Part shown: in pieces, positions 10,895 through 23,239 of the stretch | How the letters are laid out: every line of letters begins with the position of its first letter | Numbering within the stretch: the stretch's first letter is position 1 | Source: Girardinichthys multiradiatus | Lineage: Eukaryota; Chordata; Actinopteri; Cyprinodontiformes; Goodeidae | Direction: 5' to 3' | Assembly: GCF_021462225.1 (NCBI RefSeq) | Contig: NC_061794.1 | Coordinates: forward strand, 49,454,914 to 49,518,913 | Length of the DNA stretch: 64,000 bases | Translations under genes and position numbers: made by a program | The notes under the pieces: generated by a model | The model's input: the letters and a program-made list of their open reading frames with translations, nothing else | What the model was told of the DNA's origin: nothing | Database searches by the model: none

Positions 10895-11480
10895 ACCACC
10901 AGTCAGGCTGGAAACCTGGGTGTAGTGATGAACTCAGACCTGAACCTTCAGAGGAACATAAAGACAGTAACAAGGTTGACCTTCTATCACCTAAAGAACA
11001 TCTCCAGGATTAAAGAACTAATGTCTCAGCAGGACCTTGAAAAACTAATTCATGCGTTCATCTTTAGTAGAATTGATTACTGCAACGGTGTCTTCACAGG
11101 TCTGCCTAAAAATTGGATCAGACAGCTGCAGTTGATCCAGAACGCTGCTGCCCGCATCCTCACTAGAACTAAGAAAGTGGAGCACATCGACCTGGTTCTA
11201 AAGTCCCTACACTGGCTCCCTGTAGCTCAGACAATAGACTTTAAAATACTTCTGTTAGTCTATAAATCACTGAATGGATTAGCACCAAAATACATTACAG
11301 ACTTGTTGTCAGTGGATCAACCACCCAGACATCTCAGGTCTTCTGGCTCAACTATCATTTTGTTTTCTTATCAATCATTCTACACTGTTTGATTTTCTGT
11401 ATCATTGTAATATTTTTCCTCATGTACAGCGCCTTGATGCCTTGTTGCTGAAAAGCACTAAATAAATAAACTTGACTTGA
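10895..11480 (+). mobile_element. L2-group LINE 3' fragment
   Basis: A short frame (10925-11392) encodes an RT C-terminal domain (FIFSRIDYCNGVFTGLPK, LQLIQNAAARILT, LHWLPVAQ). A short 3'UTR ends in AAACTTGACTTGAC at about 11464-11480. It is 5'-truncated and internally shortened: the frame departs from the family after DLLSV. It is a different L2 subfamily from the copies at 2177 and 50012. Confidence 0.8.
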
Positions 11481-11809
11481 CAAATTCCCAGATTAGGTCA
11501 AATGGACTCAATGACCAGCAGCTCAGGAGGTTTAAGGGTTTATTCAGAAAAATCAGAAGGACTGTTGGGTCTGTTGAGCCAGACAAGGAGGTTAGCTGAG
11601 TGTATATTCACTAAACTATTCTCAGAGAATGAATGATACGGAGCAGATCCAGGAGGAGAACCATAGGAGTGAGATACTAGTCTAGGTCCCAAGGGAGAAC
11701 CTTAGTGATGGGCTTGAAGGCAGGTGAGTTGAACAGGTGAGCACAGAATTGAGCTCAGATAGTGGAAAATGTGGGTGGACCTCAATAAGTTCCATCCATC
11801 CATGCATGC
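11481..11809. other. Non-coding interval
   Basis: No gene or repeat recognised between the L2 fragment and the Tc1 fossil. Confidence 0.45.
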
Positions 11810-12165
11810 ATTCACCTTTAAGAAACCGAAGTAGAGATGTTTGACCATAATAGACAGCTCCATAGACACAGCAGAGTGGACCATGATCCCCTCTGTAGAC
11901 CAAAGTATTCTAGTTTCAAATGCGGGTCCTTCTGTCTTCCAGATGAAGTTTGGTCCAAACTTGGACATCAACATAATGCTTTTTAACACAGTAACAGATC
12001 TATAGCAGAATGGCTAAAAAAAAGAATCAAGGTGCTGCAATGACCTAGTCAAAGTCCAGACCTTCAGCTAATTGAAACATTGAGGTGGGACCTTAGGAAC
12101 ACAGCGTAGAAACCTAAATGAGTTGAAGCAACGTTGGAAAGAAGAGTGGACCAAGTTCTAATATG
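11810..12165 (+). mobile_element. Tc1-like transposon fossil
   Basis: Degenerate transposase coding sequence in + orientation. It includes the nucleotide trail of the core region (GACCAAAGTATTCTAG, CAGAATGGCTAAAAAAAAGA, GTCAAAGTCCAGACCTTCAG, TTGAAGCAACGTTGGAAAGA). Many indels and stops; no usable frame. The terminal repeats were not found. Confidence 0.7.
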
Positions 12166-12689
12166 TACAACCCTACACTTAAGGTGTTGATCATCTGTGT
12201 TTATTTTCACGTGGCCAATCAGAAGAGTCGACATCATCTTCACTTGTTGAAAGGTGGATGAATTTGTTTATTAGATCGTTCATTGTGGGTCTGGGCTGCA
12301 TGGCTGTTCATCTCATTTCCCTGAAGCTTTAAAATCACCTGTTGAACAGACAGGAAGTCACTGAGCTGCAGTGCTGCAAGAAAAATAAAAGGTGAAAGAA
12401 GAAGAACAATCGTAGGAGGTTCTAATCTGGAACCAGAACCTGGTTTATGTTGATCCAAAAAACAACCAACCATACAAGTTGAGCCTGCAGCCAAGCTGGT
12501 TTCATTAGAGTTGAACTGTGAAGGGAAAGTGAAGCGTGGAGGGAAAACCCACACAGAAAGATGATTTCAGGTTATCACAGATTCAGTTGCTCAGCTTGAT
12601 GCTAAAGATTTCACATGTTGGATATTTAGGGATGTATGGACCACAGGCCAGATAAAAACAGACGTGTTTTCATCTTACATCACACCCTG
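12166..12689. other. Non-coding interval
   Basis: No gene, repeat or strong motif recognised. Confidence 0.45.
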
Positions 12690-12905
12690 AAGCAGGGTTG
12701 GAGTGATGGAGAGATGGAGGAAAAGAAGGGAGGCTTAGATGAGTGAGAAACACAGAGGGTCAAAGAATGAAAAGTATGGAGATAAAGTGATAAAAGCAGA
12801 GAAAATGATGCAAGTGAAGGAGGGAGCTGGAAGAGAGAGAGATGGAGAAGAGTGATAGAGTGATGAAAAGACAGATAGCGAACTGAAAGAGTGATGAAAC
12901 CGAAG
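12690..12905 (+). repeat. Purine-rich (GA) low-complexity tract
   Basis: The plus strand is dominated by GATGGAGA and AAAGTGA-like words. The minus-strand ORFs across it (Ser/Leu/Phe-rich) are composition artefacts. Confidence 0.7.
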
Positions 12906-12934
12906 GATTCATGGAGGGGGAGCAGTCCTGCCTT

Positions 12935-13021
12935 GTTGCTAGGCAACAGAGCAGCTGCTCTTTGAAGTTTTTCCTCATTGTTTTCTTCTAACAATCAGGT
13001 CACAGCAGTAACCATAGCAAC
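12935..13021 (+). promoter_or_regulatory. Pair of RFX X-box motifs
   Basis: GTTGCTAGGCAAC at 12935-12947 and GTAACCATAGCAAC at 13008-13021. The second fits the X-box consensus GTNRCC-N(0-3)-RGYAAC exactly. The first has perfectly mirrored GTTGC/GCAAC half-sites. They are 73 bp apart, start to start. The following ~150 bp are more GC-rich than the surroundings. RFX factors often regulate ciliary and neuronal genes, but no target gene is evident. Confidence 0.45.
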
Positions 13022-13564
13022 CGCCTCTGCACCACGCCTGCCGGCCAACTCGAGTGAAGGCGGTCCGGTCCAGGGTCACGCTGGTCACAACATCAGCCCC
13101 GGGGACGTTACATTGTTTAGAGCGATAACTGCAGAGGTCCGAGCAGAACCCTCAGGGGACAAAGGGCCCCGGGGCCACAACAAAAAACAGACACACAAAT
13201 TTAGCTGTAAACAAATACAAAGCTGTTACCTTGTTCCTGATGGGACCAAGAACCGGGTCAGAAGGAAGAGTTAACGGTTTCTGAAAAAAACTATGTAAAA
13301 CAATAACACTTTAAATGTTTTTAATAGGACATTCATCATCAGATATTCAGGAAGAGGAAATATTCCTAATGTTACTTTTTCTTCCTACTTTACCTGTAAT
13401 TCATGGGATAGTAGATCAAATCCTGACTGAAGGTGAACTGGTCTTGACTCCTTAGTGCTTGGAGTTGATCTCAGTTTGTTGGTTTCTGGCTCTCCACCTG
13501 CTTTATGAAAACTAACCACATGTTCCCAGTGGGGTTCAGCTCTTCAGAGTTTCATAACCACAGT
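13022..13564. other. Non-coding interval
   Basis: GC-richer to about 13180, AT-rich after. The 98-codon frame at 12978-13274 has no recognisable domain and I do not support it as a gene. Confidence 0.45.
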
Positions 13565-14750
13565 TTATATGGGCCCATATTCCCAAAGATCCTCAGAGTC
13601 TCTCAGAGAGCTCCTATCTTATCCTAAACAACTTCAGTGATTCAGTTCTCTGCTGAGAGCGACTCTAAGGAGGAGACGACAGAGGTTCCTCTTAGTGAGG
13701 AGGTGTAGTTGACCCTGTTGCTAGGTGTAGTTGACCCTGTTGCTAGGTGTGAAGCTGTCTTCTAAGAGCTGTGATTGGTTGTTAAAAGAAACAACAATAA
13801 AATAAATCTGCTCCCAGTGTTCAATGGAGAAAATTTAACTGATGATAGAATTTAAACTGGATTCAGAAATATTTAAATCATGATGATAAAACCTAGCAAA
13901 ATTAAACTAATTGTCACACAGCATCAACATGTTTGAACCTTATTTTCATGCTCATCATCATTTTGATTTACTTATTATCCTACTTCATCTATTTTGTATA
14001 TAGTCATATATATATGTGTGTGTGTTTCACCTGTCAGCATTTTACTCTGATCTTCTTGTTGAAGGAGGTTTAGTTTGGTCAAATGTCCAAAACTAAACGG
14101 AGGAAAAAAGGTGGAGAAAAGCGAAGTGAACAGAGGAGCAGAGCCTGCTGGTGGAGGAGAAGAGAGGAGTGTTAAAGGTAGATTTGGTTCTGGGATCACG
14201 GTGGGAACCAACAGACATTCCCAGTAGATCAATGCGTCGTTCCCTCTGCTTTCAGCACCAGCCTGGAATGTGAGCAGCTCTGGTTCCTGCTGCATTCAGA
14301 AGCTAGAGAGGAGATAGCAGCACCAGAGAACTTTTTGTTCACTTTTTATTCATGATTATTAATTATTGTTTCTAGTATTTATTGATCCTTCCTAGTATCA
14401 TCTTACTAGAGGTTGACCTTTAACCTGTCCTGCTGCTGAAACTATTTCATTTCCTCCTAGAGGGATGATAAAGTTAATCTTATCTCTATATTAATAATTA
14501 TATGATTGTTCTAGAAGTTTCTGTTCTCATTGACTCGACTGTTTAGGAGGTGGATCTCTGCACCATGGAGCTGGTAGCGTTTTATTCATTTACTGTTGTT
14601 CATTGGAGGAGAAGATCTCTCCTTTCTCTCTGTCTTTCCTCCATCTTCTCTGCTTCAGACACTCTTAGGTTCACTAAAGGTCCTCCTCACTGCTCTGAAC
14701 ATCTCCTCACGTTAGGAGGAGGCTCTCTGAAGATGCTTCATGAATAACTT
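13565..14750. mobile_element. Possible Harbinger-like non-autonomous element, degenerate
   Basis: The left end (GGGCCCATATTCCCAAAG, then repeated CTCAGAGAG/CTCCTA words) and the right end read in reverse (ATTCATGAAGCATCTTCAGA) resemble the 'grey-end' MITEs common in fish. A 22-bp unit (GTAGTTGACCCTGTTGCTAG) is duplicated at 13707-13748. There is no transposase frame. Boundaries are approximate. Confidence 0.35.
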
Positions 14751-15319
14751 TTATCTGACCGAGGAGAAAAATCAGAGAATTGGAGGAATTCTAAGATTTT
14801 TCTTTATCAGCTTGTTGAGCTTTTTTAAGTCCCTGGTTCTGATGCTGTTACCCCAGCAGATGATGGAGAAGAGATCAGACTCTCCACAACAGACTAGGAG
14901 AAGATCTGCAACATCTTGCTGCATGAACACATTGAATTTTGGATTGTCTATACCTGTAAGCCATAATCATCAAAATTACAAAAAAACTAAGAAAGGCAAA
15001 GAAAGGCTTGGAGTATTGTACTCTATGTGTGATGATTCTATATAATATATGAGTTTCATTTTCTGACATGACAGGCAAAAAATATAGCAATTTTATCCAA
15101 TATTCCAATTTTCTGAGATGTACCTGTACATAAATGCTGAGGTGTGAGGGACCTATGAGTACCTTGCAAGCAGAAGGAATATGTTTGTGTTTCAGACATC
15201 TTTGCAACAATCTATATTCTGATAGAAACGCCTGAAGTTAACCTTTTCCAGCATCCACTCCTCTGGGCTCGGAGGCATCTGGGACATACCATCCCACACT
15301 GGGACCTGTAGTCAAACGG
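14751..15319. other. Non-coding interval
   Basis: No gene or family recognised. Short frames here have no domain. Confidence 0.45.
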
Positions 15320-15560
15320 ATGGTAAATGGCCTGTACTTGGATAGCACTTGATCAGGTCTGAGGACCCCAAAGAGCTTCACACTGCAGTCACTCCTCCAC
15401 CCATTCACACGCTAACAGTGGTGAACTACACTGTAGCCACAGCTGCCCAAGCGAGTATTGACATCTGATGGGAGAGGACGCTGGAATCAAATCCACAACT
15501 GTCCTACTTCAAGATCACTACTCTTCCCACTGAGCTACAACTTCAGCCACCAATCCCTGC
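15320..15560 (+). repeat. SINE-like dispersed repeat
   Basis: Begins with AAATGGCCTGTACTTGGATA and contains CACCCATTCACACGCTAACA, both words that recur at 34244-34345. It ends in a degenerate tRNA-like segment. A short interspersed repeat typical of fish introns; the family name is not known to me. Confidence 0.55.
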
Positions 15561-16789
15561 AGCTGGGCTTTGACACGGTTTGGAGATTTACTGGTTCCTA
15601 TTTTGAGCACCGTCATCATACATTCAAGACCACATCTTGTCTGGGGGCGGCCATCATTTTGCACCAAGGAAATGGAAAACCACAAGGTCTGGCTGAGGAA
15701 GAGGAGGGTACAGCTGCTGGATGGACCTGTCCAAAACAGAAACAGCTGAAGGATTTAGAGACCAAAAATGGGATGTAATGAAGAGCTTCATTACTTAGGC
15801 TGGTACACTGTTCTTGAACAAATGACTTACCTCTGTCTCTTCCTCTGTAGGGTGTTTGGGCTAAAAGATTCCCCGGGGGCCTGAGCACCTTTTAAAGGAT
15901 CCAGAAGAGACCATTATAAACTGAAGGGGAGGAGTAAACTGTGCATTTTAGGGCTTAGTGTTAAAGTCTTAAGCCTAGGTACAGACTTGTTTTAGAGATG
16001 TTTAGTAATAATATTTGTTAAATAAAGTGATGTTTTAGCTATGTTGTATGTATGTTAGTGTATATGTTTGTTTCACCTGTCATGGTAGGTCTGTTAATGG
16101 GAGGGGCTATAAAAGGCTGCCAGTTACCAAACTGAGTGTGGCTGTAGCTGTGATCATGTGTGACTTGTGTAACAGGGTCTCGTACCTGTATGTCTTCAGG
16201 TTTGGTGAACAAACACCCAGTGGGTCTGCACCTTTTCTCTGCCTCATGCCTCCTGCCTTAATCAGCTGCCAAGGGCCATTCTAACATGGGACAACGAGAC
16301 TATACCGTTGAACACCTGAAGATGTGTTTGCTGGAGGAAGGTGATAAAATAACCTGTAGAGCTCTTCATGGCTTGGTGTCCTCAGTGCCAGAACCGCTTC
16401 TAAGTGTTGGGAGAAGGAACGTGACGAGTACAAACTGAGAAAAGTTTACCAAAACAAAATGTTATGGAATATATCGAAGCTTAAAATGCAGGAATAGATG
16501 AATTTAAAATGAACTCGGTTAATATTTTTATGGTATTTAAGACATTGGCAATCTGACACAGGGATTACGATAGAAAGGTGAGGAAAAACTGTTGAGAAGA
16601 TGGAACATGGAGCGAAGGGAGGGTAGGCATCTGCTAGAACTGGATTTACAACAGGATCATGATAAATCCAGGTAGTATGTTTTTAGAAGACCAAGTGGAA
16701 AATGTGTCATGCTCCTATCGTTCAGTTGGTGCCACAGGGGGTGTGCTTCATGTGTCCTGGTGCAGACTAATCAGAATTGAAACATAAAG
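15561..16789. other. Non-coding interval
   Basis: No supported gene. The frame at 16048-16284 and others nearby lack recognisable domains. Confidence 0.4.
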
Positions 16790-17095
16790 CGAAGCTCCTG
16801 ATTTACCTGTCCATCTAAGCTCCAACCCTCACCTATGGGCCCAGGATTCGGGTCAGGACTCAGAGGAGATCCTGGATCCAGGCAGCTGAAATAAGCTTCC
16901 TCTGCAGGGTGGCTATGCTCCTCTGTAAAGACAAGGAGCTCCATCATCCAGGGGCAGCTCAGAGCAGAACTGCTGCTCCTCCAGGTCCAAAGGAATCAGC
17001 TGAGGAGGTCGATCTGATCAGGTTAATCCCAGATGCCTCCTTTTGGAGGTTTCACAGGAGGATAAGAGCGTCAACAAGCCGAGAGAAGGGTTAAC
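16790..17095 (+). mobile_element. Rex3 LINE fossil (thumb region)
   Basis: Decayed copy of the Rex3 C-terminal coding region. Its translation in shifting frames gives LTYG, then an IQAAE-like stretch, then the equivalent of REELGVEPLLL. It parallels 1310-1470. Numerous indels. Confidence 0.65.
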
Positions 17096-19004
17096 ATTAA
17101 GGAGCACCACAGAGTCCAAAAACTCAAGCTGGAGCAAAGAACAAGGAAGGGCAGTAGGAGAAGCAAAAAGAGGAAAACTCCCGGAACAGCATGGATCCAA
17201 ACATGGAATGAAGCAAAACATGAAATATCCTGGCTTCTTTCTGTCTGTTAGGAAACAGAATAATAAACATTTTATTTGAGTTTTCCAAACAATCTGAGCA
17301 TATTTCAGATTTGGGTTCATTTTATCCGTCTATCCATGTTGGACTTGATGCCCTCCAGCTCGTCTCTTGCTGGCTGCTTTTTCCTGAAAACGTGGGCTAA
17401 GGTGCTTTCGTAGCTCAGAAAGCGGCTGGCTGCTGCTGCAGAGAAGGCCACAGTCAGATCTGCTGAGTGCTTCAGAAACGGCGTCATATAAACAGAAAGA
17501 GACACACAAACACAAACAGATGTGTCAGATATCAGACAAACCTCAGAGAAGAGAAAATAAATAAAGAGCAAGATGCAGAGAATTGCTTCTGCTCTGCGGC
17601 TTCAACCTCATAAACTCCACTCCAGATTTAACCAGCAGCTGCACTCAGTCCAGATGTGCTGGCTAATAGTAGCAGGGATGTAAAGAGCAGGAGGAGCTGC
17701 AACTGCACAGGGCCATGGTCATGCATGCTGCTGGCTGTTTCACGCCAACTTAGGAAGATTAACACAGGAGAGCAGCAAACATTTACACTGAGGGGCAGAA
17801 CATCTCTGAAGGAGAAGGAAAACAACCCTGCTGCAGCAGAGAACCCACACAGTGAGGACAAAAGGTTTTCCTCTGCTGTGAAATCAGATTTTAACAGTAA
17901 GAATCTCCTGAAAACCACACAACCCGTCCTCCAACATGATCATCATCAGCAGCTCAGACCAAAACATCTCCATCCATCTCCTCACAGAGGGAAAGAGAAA
18001 GGACACAGAAGAGAAAAGATGAAAAAACAAGGAAAGTGAGGATGACCGGCGGGTGAGACCCCTCGACTGGCTTGAATTAAGAAAATTACAGAGAGAGGCA
18101 GTGAAGGCAGCTGATTACAGGGCGATGGTAACCCCAGTGTAAACCTAAACCTGGGCCAGCCCTGAGTCTCCGTTATTTTGGGCTCCATCTGGAACCGGCT
18201 GCTTGCTGCCACCTCACCATTTCTCTGTGCTTTCATTTTAATAGAACCATGATTTATTATGTCAGTGTCAGCTCACCTTTCAGCCAATCACAGCCCTCCA
18301 ATCTGAGCTAAGCACAGACATGCTCAGTTCACAGTTCAGTCCTGCTTTAATTCATCATTTTTTATGTTTTTTAAGGGATCTTGACCCAGAACAGTGAGGA
18401 GAACATAGATCTTGGAACTAATTATTTTCTATAATTGGTTCAAAATTTCCATGCCCAGCATTTATAATGAGTAAAAATTAGTGCATTGATATTTAAGCAA
18501 TATTGTATCCAGTGTGTAATTTGGAAAGAGACAATTATGGCATTGCTTTAGAGATTTGTACTTTAAGTCTAACTGCAGACACTGTCTGTATGCAGCCACA
18601 TGATCCTGCTCTTCCTAAAAGGCTGGCGGCTCAGAAAACCAAACAGTTTCCATCCATCTTTATACCGCTGGGTTCTGTTCCATACCTCCTTTTCAAAGCC
18701 AAATGGTTTTCTGCTTTAGTTTTGCATTTGTCTTGTTGTACACCAGCCCATACATTAGTCCTGCAATCTGTTCACTTATGTTCATTTCTGCTAGCTCCTT
18801 TTGCTCCTGTCAGCTCCATTTAGATGCTGTTTTTTTCTGTTAGCTCCGTTTTGTTAGTGCCTGTCATTTGTGTTAAAGCCTGTAATTAGGATTAATTGTA
18901 CTTTTTTTACTTGGAAGATGGATTTTCCAAGTTTCCAGTAGGAAAAACATTAAAAAACATTCCTTGAAGTCAGAAATCCAACAAGTTGGAGCTTTCTGAT
19001 TAAC
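17096..19004. other. Non-coding interval with low-complexity patches
   Basis: No gene recognised. The words TTTTCCAAGTTTCCAGTAGGAAAAAC (18925-18950) recur in similar form at 29811-29836, so an unnamed dispersed repeat touches both places. Around 18790-19310 the sequence TTAGCTCC(T/G)TT recurs irregularly. Confidence 0.4.
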
Positions 19005-19225
19005 TTATCCAACTGCTTTCTTTCAGCTGTAGATAAGCTGCTGCTCCAACATACGACACCATAGAAGATGGCTGATGCCACCACAGAGTCAAAAACGGTC
19101 TTAAGGAGCGCCCCCGGCACTCCAAAAGACCTTAGTCTCCTCAGCAGGTGGAGTCTGCTCTAAACTATCCTGTAAAGAGCATCAATGTTGTGGCTCCAGT
19201 CCATGTTTGGTTCTGTCAGCCCTGT
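19005..19225 (-). mobile_element. Rex1-group LINE fragment
   Basis: Read on the minus strand it encodes the late RT region of a Rex1-type LINE (QSRLHLLRRLRSFG-like, then a block ending in VCWSSS-like). The site GAGCAGACTCCACCTGCTGA resembles a Rex1 primer region as I recall it. Short, with broken frames. Confidence 0.55.
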
Positions 19226-19907
19226 TAGCTCCTGATAGCTCTGATTAGCTTCTTGTTTGTTTGCTCCCAGCAGTTCTGTTTGCTTCTGTTAGCTCCAGTT
19301 AGCTGCAACAATTAGTCTGTGCTCTTGGGTGATGATTCTGTGGTGGAAACCTCAGTCTGGCTACAGTCCACTGACTCATCAGACTCTGTAATCTTTGTTC
19401 TTTATTGTTGTTCTTCAGTCATCCGGGTGCTAAAGTATTTGTGCTTTTACTGTAAAGTTTGAAGATTCAGAAATACTCTTGAGCCTTAGAAAAGCGATCA
19501 TTAAAACATTTCAGCTGCAGTAGGTAACTTTTGTAAAGGTTTTAAATATTTTTTAAACTGTCACTATGTCCTGACAGTAGAATTTTACACAAATTATCTG
19601 TAAAAAAAAAATCAAGCTCCTCTGGCTCCTCCCAGTGGTCCTACTGGCATTTACAGAAGTACACATCTCCCAGTCAGAACCAACCAATCAGAGCCAGGAG
19701 GAATTTCTTAGTGATGTTAGTCATGCTCGTGTGCACGCTGCACACCCGTCAGCCCCCACCCCACCCCCGCACAGTGCGATCCGTCATTCTAGCTCATTTG
19801 TTAATATTCATCCATTTCTGCATATCAGGCTGCATCCCATTCCAGAAGTATTTGCTCCTTGGATGTTCATGACATGATTTTGTGGAACACATTAAACAAA
19901 AACCTTC
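19226..19907. other. Non-coding interval
   Basis: Irregular TTAGCTCC-like repeats to about 19310, then unassigned DNA. No gene seen. Confidence 0.4.
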
Positions 19908-20190
19908 ATCAGAATCAGAACCAATTTTATTGGCAAGTTTGTTCAGACTAATAAGGAATTTGACTCCGGTAAACTTTGCTCTGAATAATAAAGAATATCT
20001 TTTTAAATGTACATGGTTACACAACTGACTTTATAATAAAATATAATGTGAGATCGGTCCAATCATGCCTAGTGTTGTTCTGGAGCTCTGACTGTCAAGT
20101 GTCCATCAGAGAAACAGCCTGCGGGAAGAAACTGTCTCTATGGCGGCTGGTTTTAGCAAACAGTGCTCTGTAGTGACACGTCTCCTTATG
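19908..20190 (-). mobile_element. Rex1-group LINE 3' end
   Basis: Minus-strand 3'UTR with terminal TGATTC-type repeats (ATCAGAATCAGAA at 19908) and the conserved tail words AAGGAATTTGACTCCGGTAA, almost the same as 37400-37420. The coding remnant at 20105-20180 reads LPAG(F/C)FSD-like on the minus strand. Confidence 0.65.
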
Positions 20191-20329
20191 ACTTCAAGGT
20201 GCATCGTCAAGTGGTGGCAATGGACCCCTCAGATCAGATCAGGTTTCATGAATCACACAAAAAGTGTTAAAAAAATCTTTGAAGGAACATTATAAGAGTG
20301 ACCGTTTCTCTCCCAGTCCAATACAGAGA

Positions 20330-20600
20330 CTTTATTTCAGGCTTGTAGAACCTGAAGAGAAGATCATGTTCTGCTTTCTGGTTTTCCTAACAGAACGTTG
20401 GTTCCACTCCAGCTACTTCTGATCCCAGCTCCATGGGTGCTGACGGGGACCAGAAAACGAGCTCACACATCACCAAGTCTCAGCATTGGCTACTGGTCCA
20501 TTTTAGAACTTTGTTTGAGGTTCTCTTATTGGTGTTTAAAACTTTTACTGGTCTTAGCCAGGGACCCATTTGTGGCCCCTGACTGTAGTGCAAAAACTGA
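20330..20600 (+). mobile_element. L2-group LINE fossil
   Basis: Decayed RT C-terminus: LTGTRKRAHTSP followed by a LASLHWLPV-like stretch shifted in frame, then LVFKTFTGL-like. The same region recurs in the fossil at 54400-54880. Confidence 0.6.
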
Positions 20601-21069
20601 TGCTCTCATGGAAATGAGGCTGATGCAGATGGAGGCTTTTTATAATATTTTAGGGTGAAATTTTCGATGGCTCATTTCTATCTTCTTAAATGGAACACTC
20701 TTGTTGCTGGGATGAAACTAAACGATCTAGACCAACAACATAAAAACATTTGACCCCCAAAGGTAGGGAACTGCAAAGGCATCTGAGACACTACCATGAC
20801 CTTGTATTTTCAGGATTAAACCCCTGAGGAGATGGAAGTCCGAATCTCTCCCACCTTTATTCCTCAGCTCTCCCCATCTTATCCCATCCCCCTCTGTGTT
20901 TTTACATGCATCTCCTCACCTCCTGCTCCTCACACATCCCGCTGCAGCTCTCTCTCTCCATGTGTGTGTTAATGTCTCTCAGTCAGAGTTTCTCCCCACA
21001 TCTGGACCAGGGAGGAGGAAAACAGCAGATTAAGGAACTGGACTCAACCAAGCATCAGGTGGGGGAGGG
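20601..21069. other. Non-coding interval
   Basis: Unassigned DNA immediately left of the CpG-rich block, pyrimidine-rich at 20830-20960. Confidence 0.45.
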
Positions 21070-21600
21070 GGGCTGTGACACATGGACGCGCGTTTAGCTC
21101 CGTGCCACTATCTCAACAGCCGTCAGTGCGTGCACGAGCTGTTCCAGGGGCGCGCTCCGGGCTGATTAGACGGCGTTTAATTGGTTTAGGGGGTGGTGTG
21201 TGGACGCGCCTCCCCCCGCGGGACGGGTGCAGAGTGGTACGGTCCAACTTAGGGGGGGGGGGTCCGTGTCTGAGCAGGAGCGGAGATCCGAGCCGAGCCA
21301 AGCTGAGCCGAGGAAGGCAGAGAGAGCGCTGTAGCTCGGACCCACAGCCTGGATTATTATTTCTCTGGTACCAGGTTCTTACAGTCTGGATCCCCCGAAC
21401 CACACCATACCTCGGTCCGCCCAGGTTGGAGCTCCGGAGCAGCAGCAGAAGAAGAAAAAACAGCAGGAGAGGCGCGTGGCACTTTGGATTTAAATACCTG
21501 ATTGGACTTTTCTGCGCGTGCTCGTCCAGGTAGGTCCGCGCTGTGGGGAGGTCCGGATGATGTCCGGGTTCAGGGTGGACGTGGTTCGGGATCAGGGTGG
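21070..21600 (+). promoter_or_regulatory. CpG-rich block, candidate plxna3 promoter
   Basis: The highest density of CpG in the window (for example GGGGCGCGCTCCGGGC and CGCGCCTCCCCCCGCGGGAC) with a run of ten G at about 21251-21260. There is no clear TATA box upstream of a defined start. It is followed by a consensus splice donor at 21530 on the plus strand, the same strand as plxna3, and no other gene's coding exons are recognised between here and plxna3 exon 2. The assignment to plxna3 is inference. Confidence 0.45.
21250..21529 (+). other. plxna3: Candidate non-coding first exon (5'UTR)
   Basis: The exon would end at CGTCCAG with the intron starting GTAGGTCC at 21530, a good donor. The start is unknown; 21250 is a rough guess from the CpG peak. 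Plus-strand reading frames here lack a recognisable domain, which fits a 5'UTR exon. If correct, intron 1 spans 21530-52855. It could instead belong to an unrecognised non-coding transcript. Confidence 0.35.
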
Positions 21601-23239
21601 TGCTGAAGGGGGGAGCTGCGTGGATGTTTGGGGGGGAAAACGCCTCGGTCAGTTTCTGCTGCGTGAAAATGTCCTCCTTTTTTCACAGTTTTCCTGCTCC
21701 CTGAGTGGGACTGATGCTTTCCTCTACCTCCCTGAGTGGGTTCAGAACCAGTTAGAGTTCGGTACATAAATCGGTTCTTTCAGGCTGTGAGCTTGTTTTC
21801 CTGAGGGGGGAGGAGGGGAAGCAGCGCGGCTCCAGACGTTGATCCATTAAGGAAGAACAAAGGGGGGAGCAGGTATCGGGAAAACGATTCAACCCGCAGC
21901 AGAACCGTAGGAAATGGGTCCGAAACGCCTCCTGCTGGCCGAAAGTCAGGCTCCTGGTGCGGGGTTGGTTTGTCCTCTCAGCCCACCTCCGTCCAGAGGT
22001 CCATGCGCCTCCATCCTAAAGATCAGACCCGACACGAGCAAACTCATTTCTGCTCCGAGTTCTGGTTCTGATCATCAACGCTGCTGCCGGAGCGGGCTGG
22101 AGGTGATCAGTTTACTGCTGCTGTTCAGCTGGATGAATCCTTCATTACGGATTCGGATCGGACCAGTGATCCGATCAGTTCATTTAAGAACTGAAATCAA
22201 CAGGAAGTACCGATTATTAAAAACCCACTAAGATTCTGCAGCGACAAACCGCTGATCAATTCAAGATCAGATCAATAATCAGAGGGAAGGTCACATCCAG
22301 ACCAATCAGGAACTGACTCCGGGTCAGAGTCCAGTCTCACTGAGTGATCCTGATGGGATCAAATCCATCATTATTAATGAGATCCATGAATCATCATCAG
22401 TGGAGAAAAACCTCCAACTCTTCCTCCTTGGGTTTCCCATAAGAATGAAACGGGTTTGGACCAATTAGGAACCGATCAGCTGATCGATTCTAAGAATATT
22501 CTGCTGCTGATCAGCAGAGAGGCTCAGTGAGCTGCAGATTAATCACATCCAAACTTAGATTAGAGGGGAAAATGAACAGATTCAGATTATTTTCGTGACC
22601 AAATCTGTTTAGGCGTCAGTTCAGCTGAATAAAAATGTGTGAATTAAAAATATTTAGAGGTAAATTGATTCTCAGATTAATTACTGAGATGAAGTTTCTC
22701 ATCCATCATGCAGGATGATGTCGGGGTGATTTGCTTCCTCTGAGGTCAAAGCTGAACCTTCAGTCTCACTCTGGGTTTGGTACCGACAATCTCCAAAATA
22801 AAAGATTAATAAGTTAATGAAAAGAAAAATAAACTGCCAGAATGTAAAAAGTTCCTTTTAAAGGCCTGAAGGCTCCGTTTTCAGGAGCAGAGATGGTTTC
22901 TGTCAGGAGCTGCTTCTTCTTTGGGCCAACATTTATGCTGCATGTGTTCCAGCGGCGCTCCGGACGCTGACAGCAACATTCAGGACGGGAACGTGTTGGA
23001 AATATAAAAAGGAGCAACTGGAAGAGTGAGCTCTGAATGTGGATCAGTTTCAGCTGGTTGCTCCATCTAAGGCTCTGGAACATCTTTCTGGTTGAACTCT
23101 TCTGTGATTCTGGATTCAAATACAGTTTATCTAGATGCATGATGCTCTCTGTGTGCTGCAGCTGCATGTGTTTATTAAATTTATTTGGTAGGGACAGATA
23201 AACACAGATCATTATATGCAAAATAATCTGATGCCTGTA
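21601..23239. other. Non-coding interval (presumed plxna3 intron 1)
   Basis: No repeats or genes recognised. It contains many GATCA/TGATC words around 22030-22520, seen as an impression of local composition only. Confidence 0.4.

Noticed and set aside
21075..21533. 152-aa ORF across the CpG-rich block
   Set aside because: Arg/Gly/Ser-rich frame with no domain, in GC-rich promoter-like DNA. Open by composition, and it runs through the presumed splice donor.
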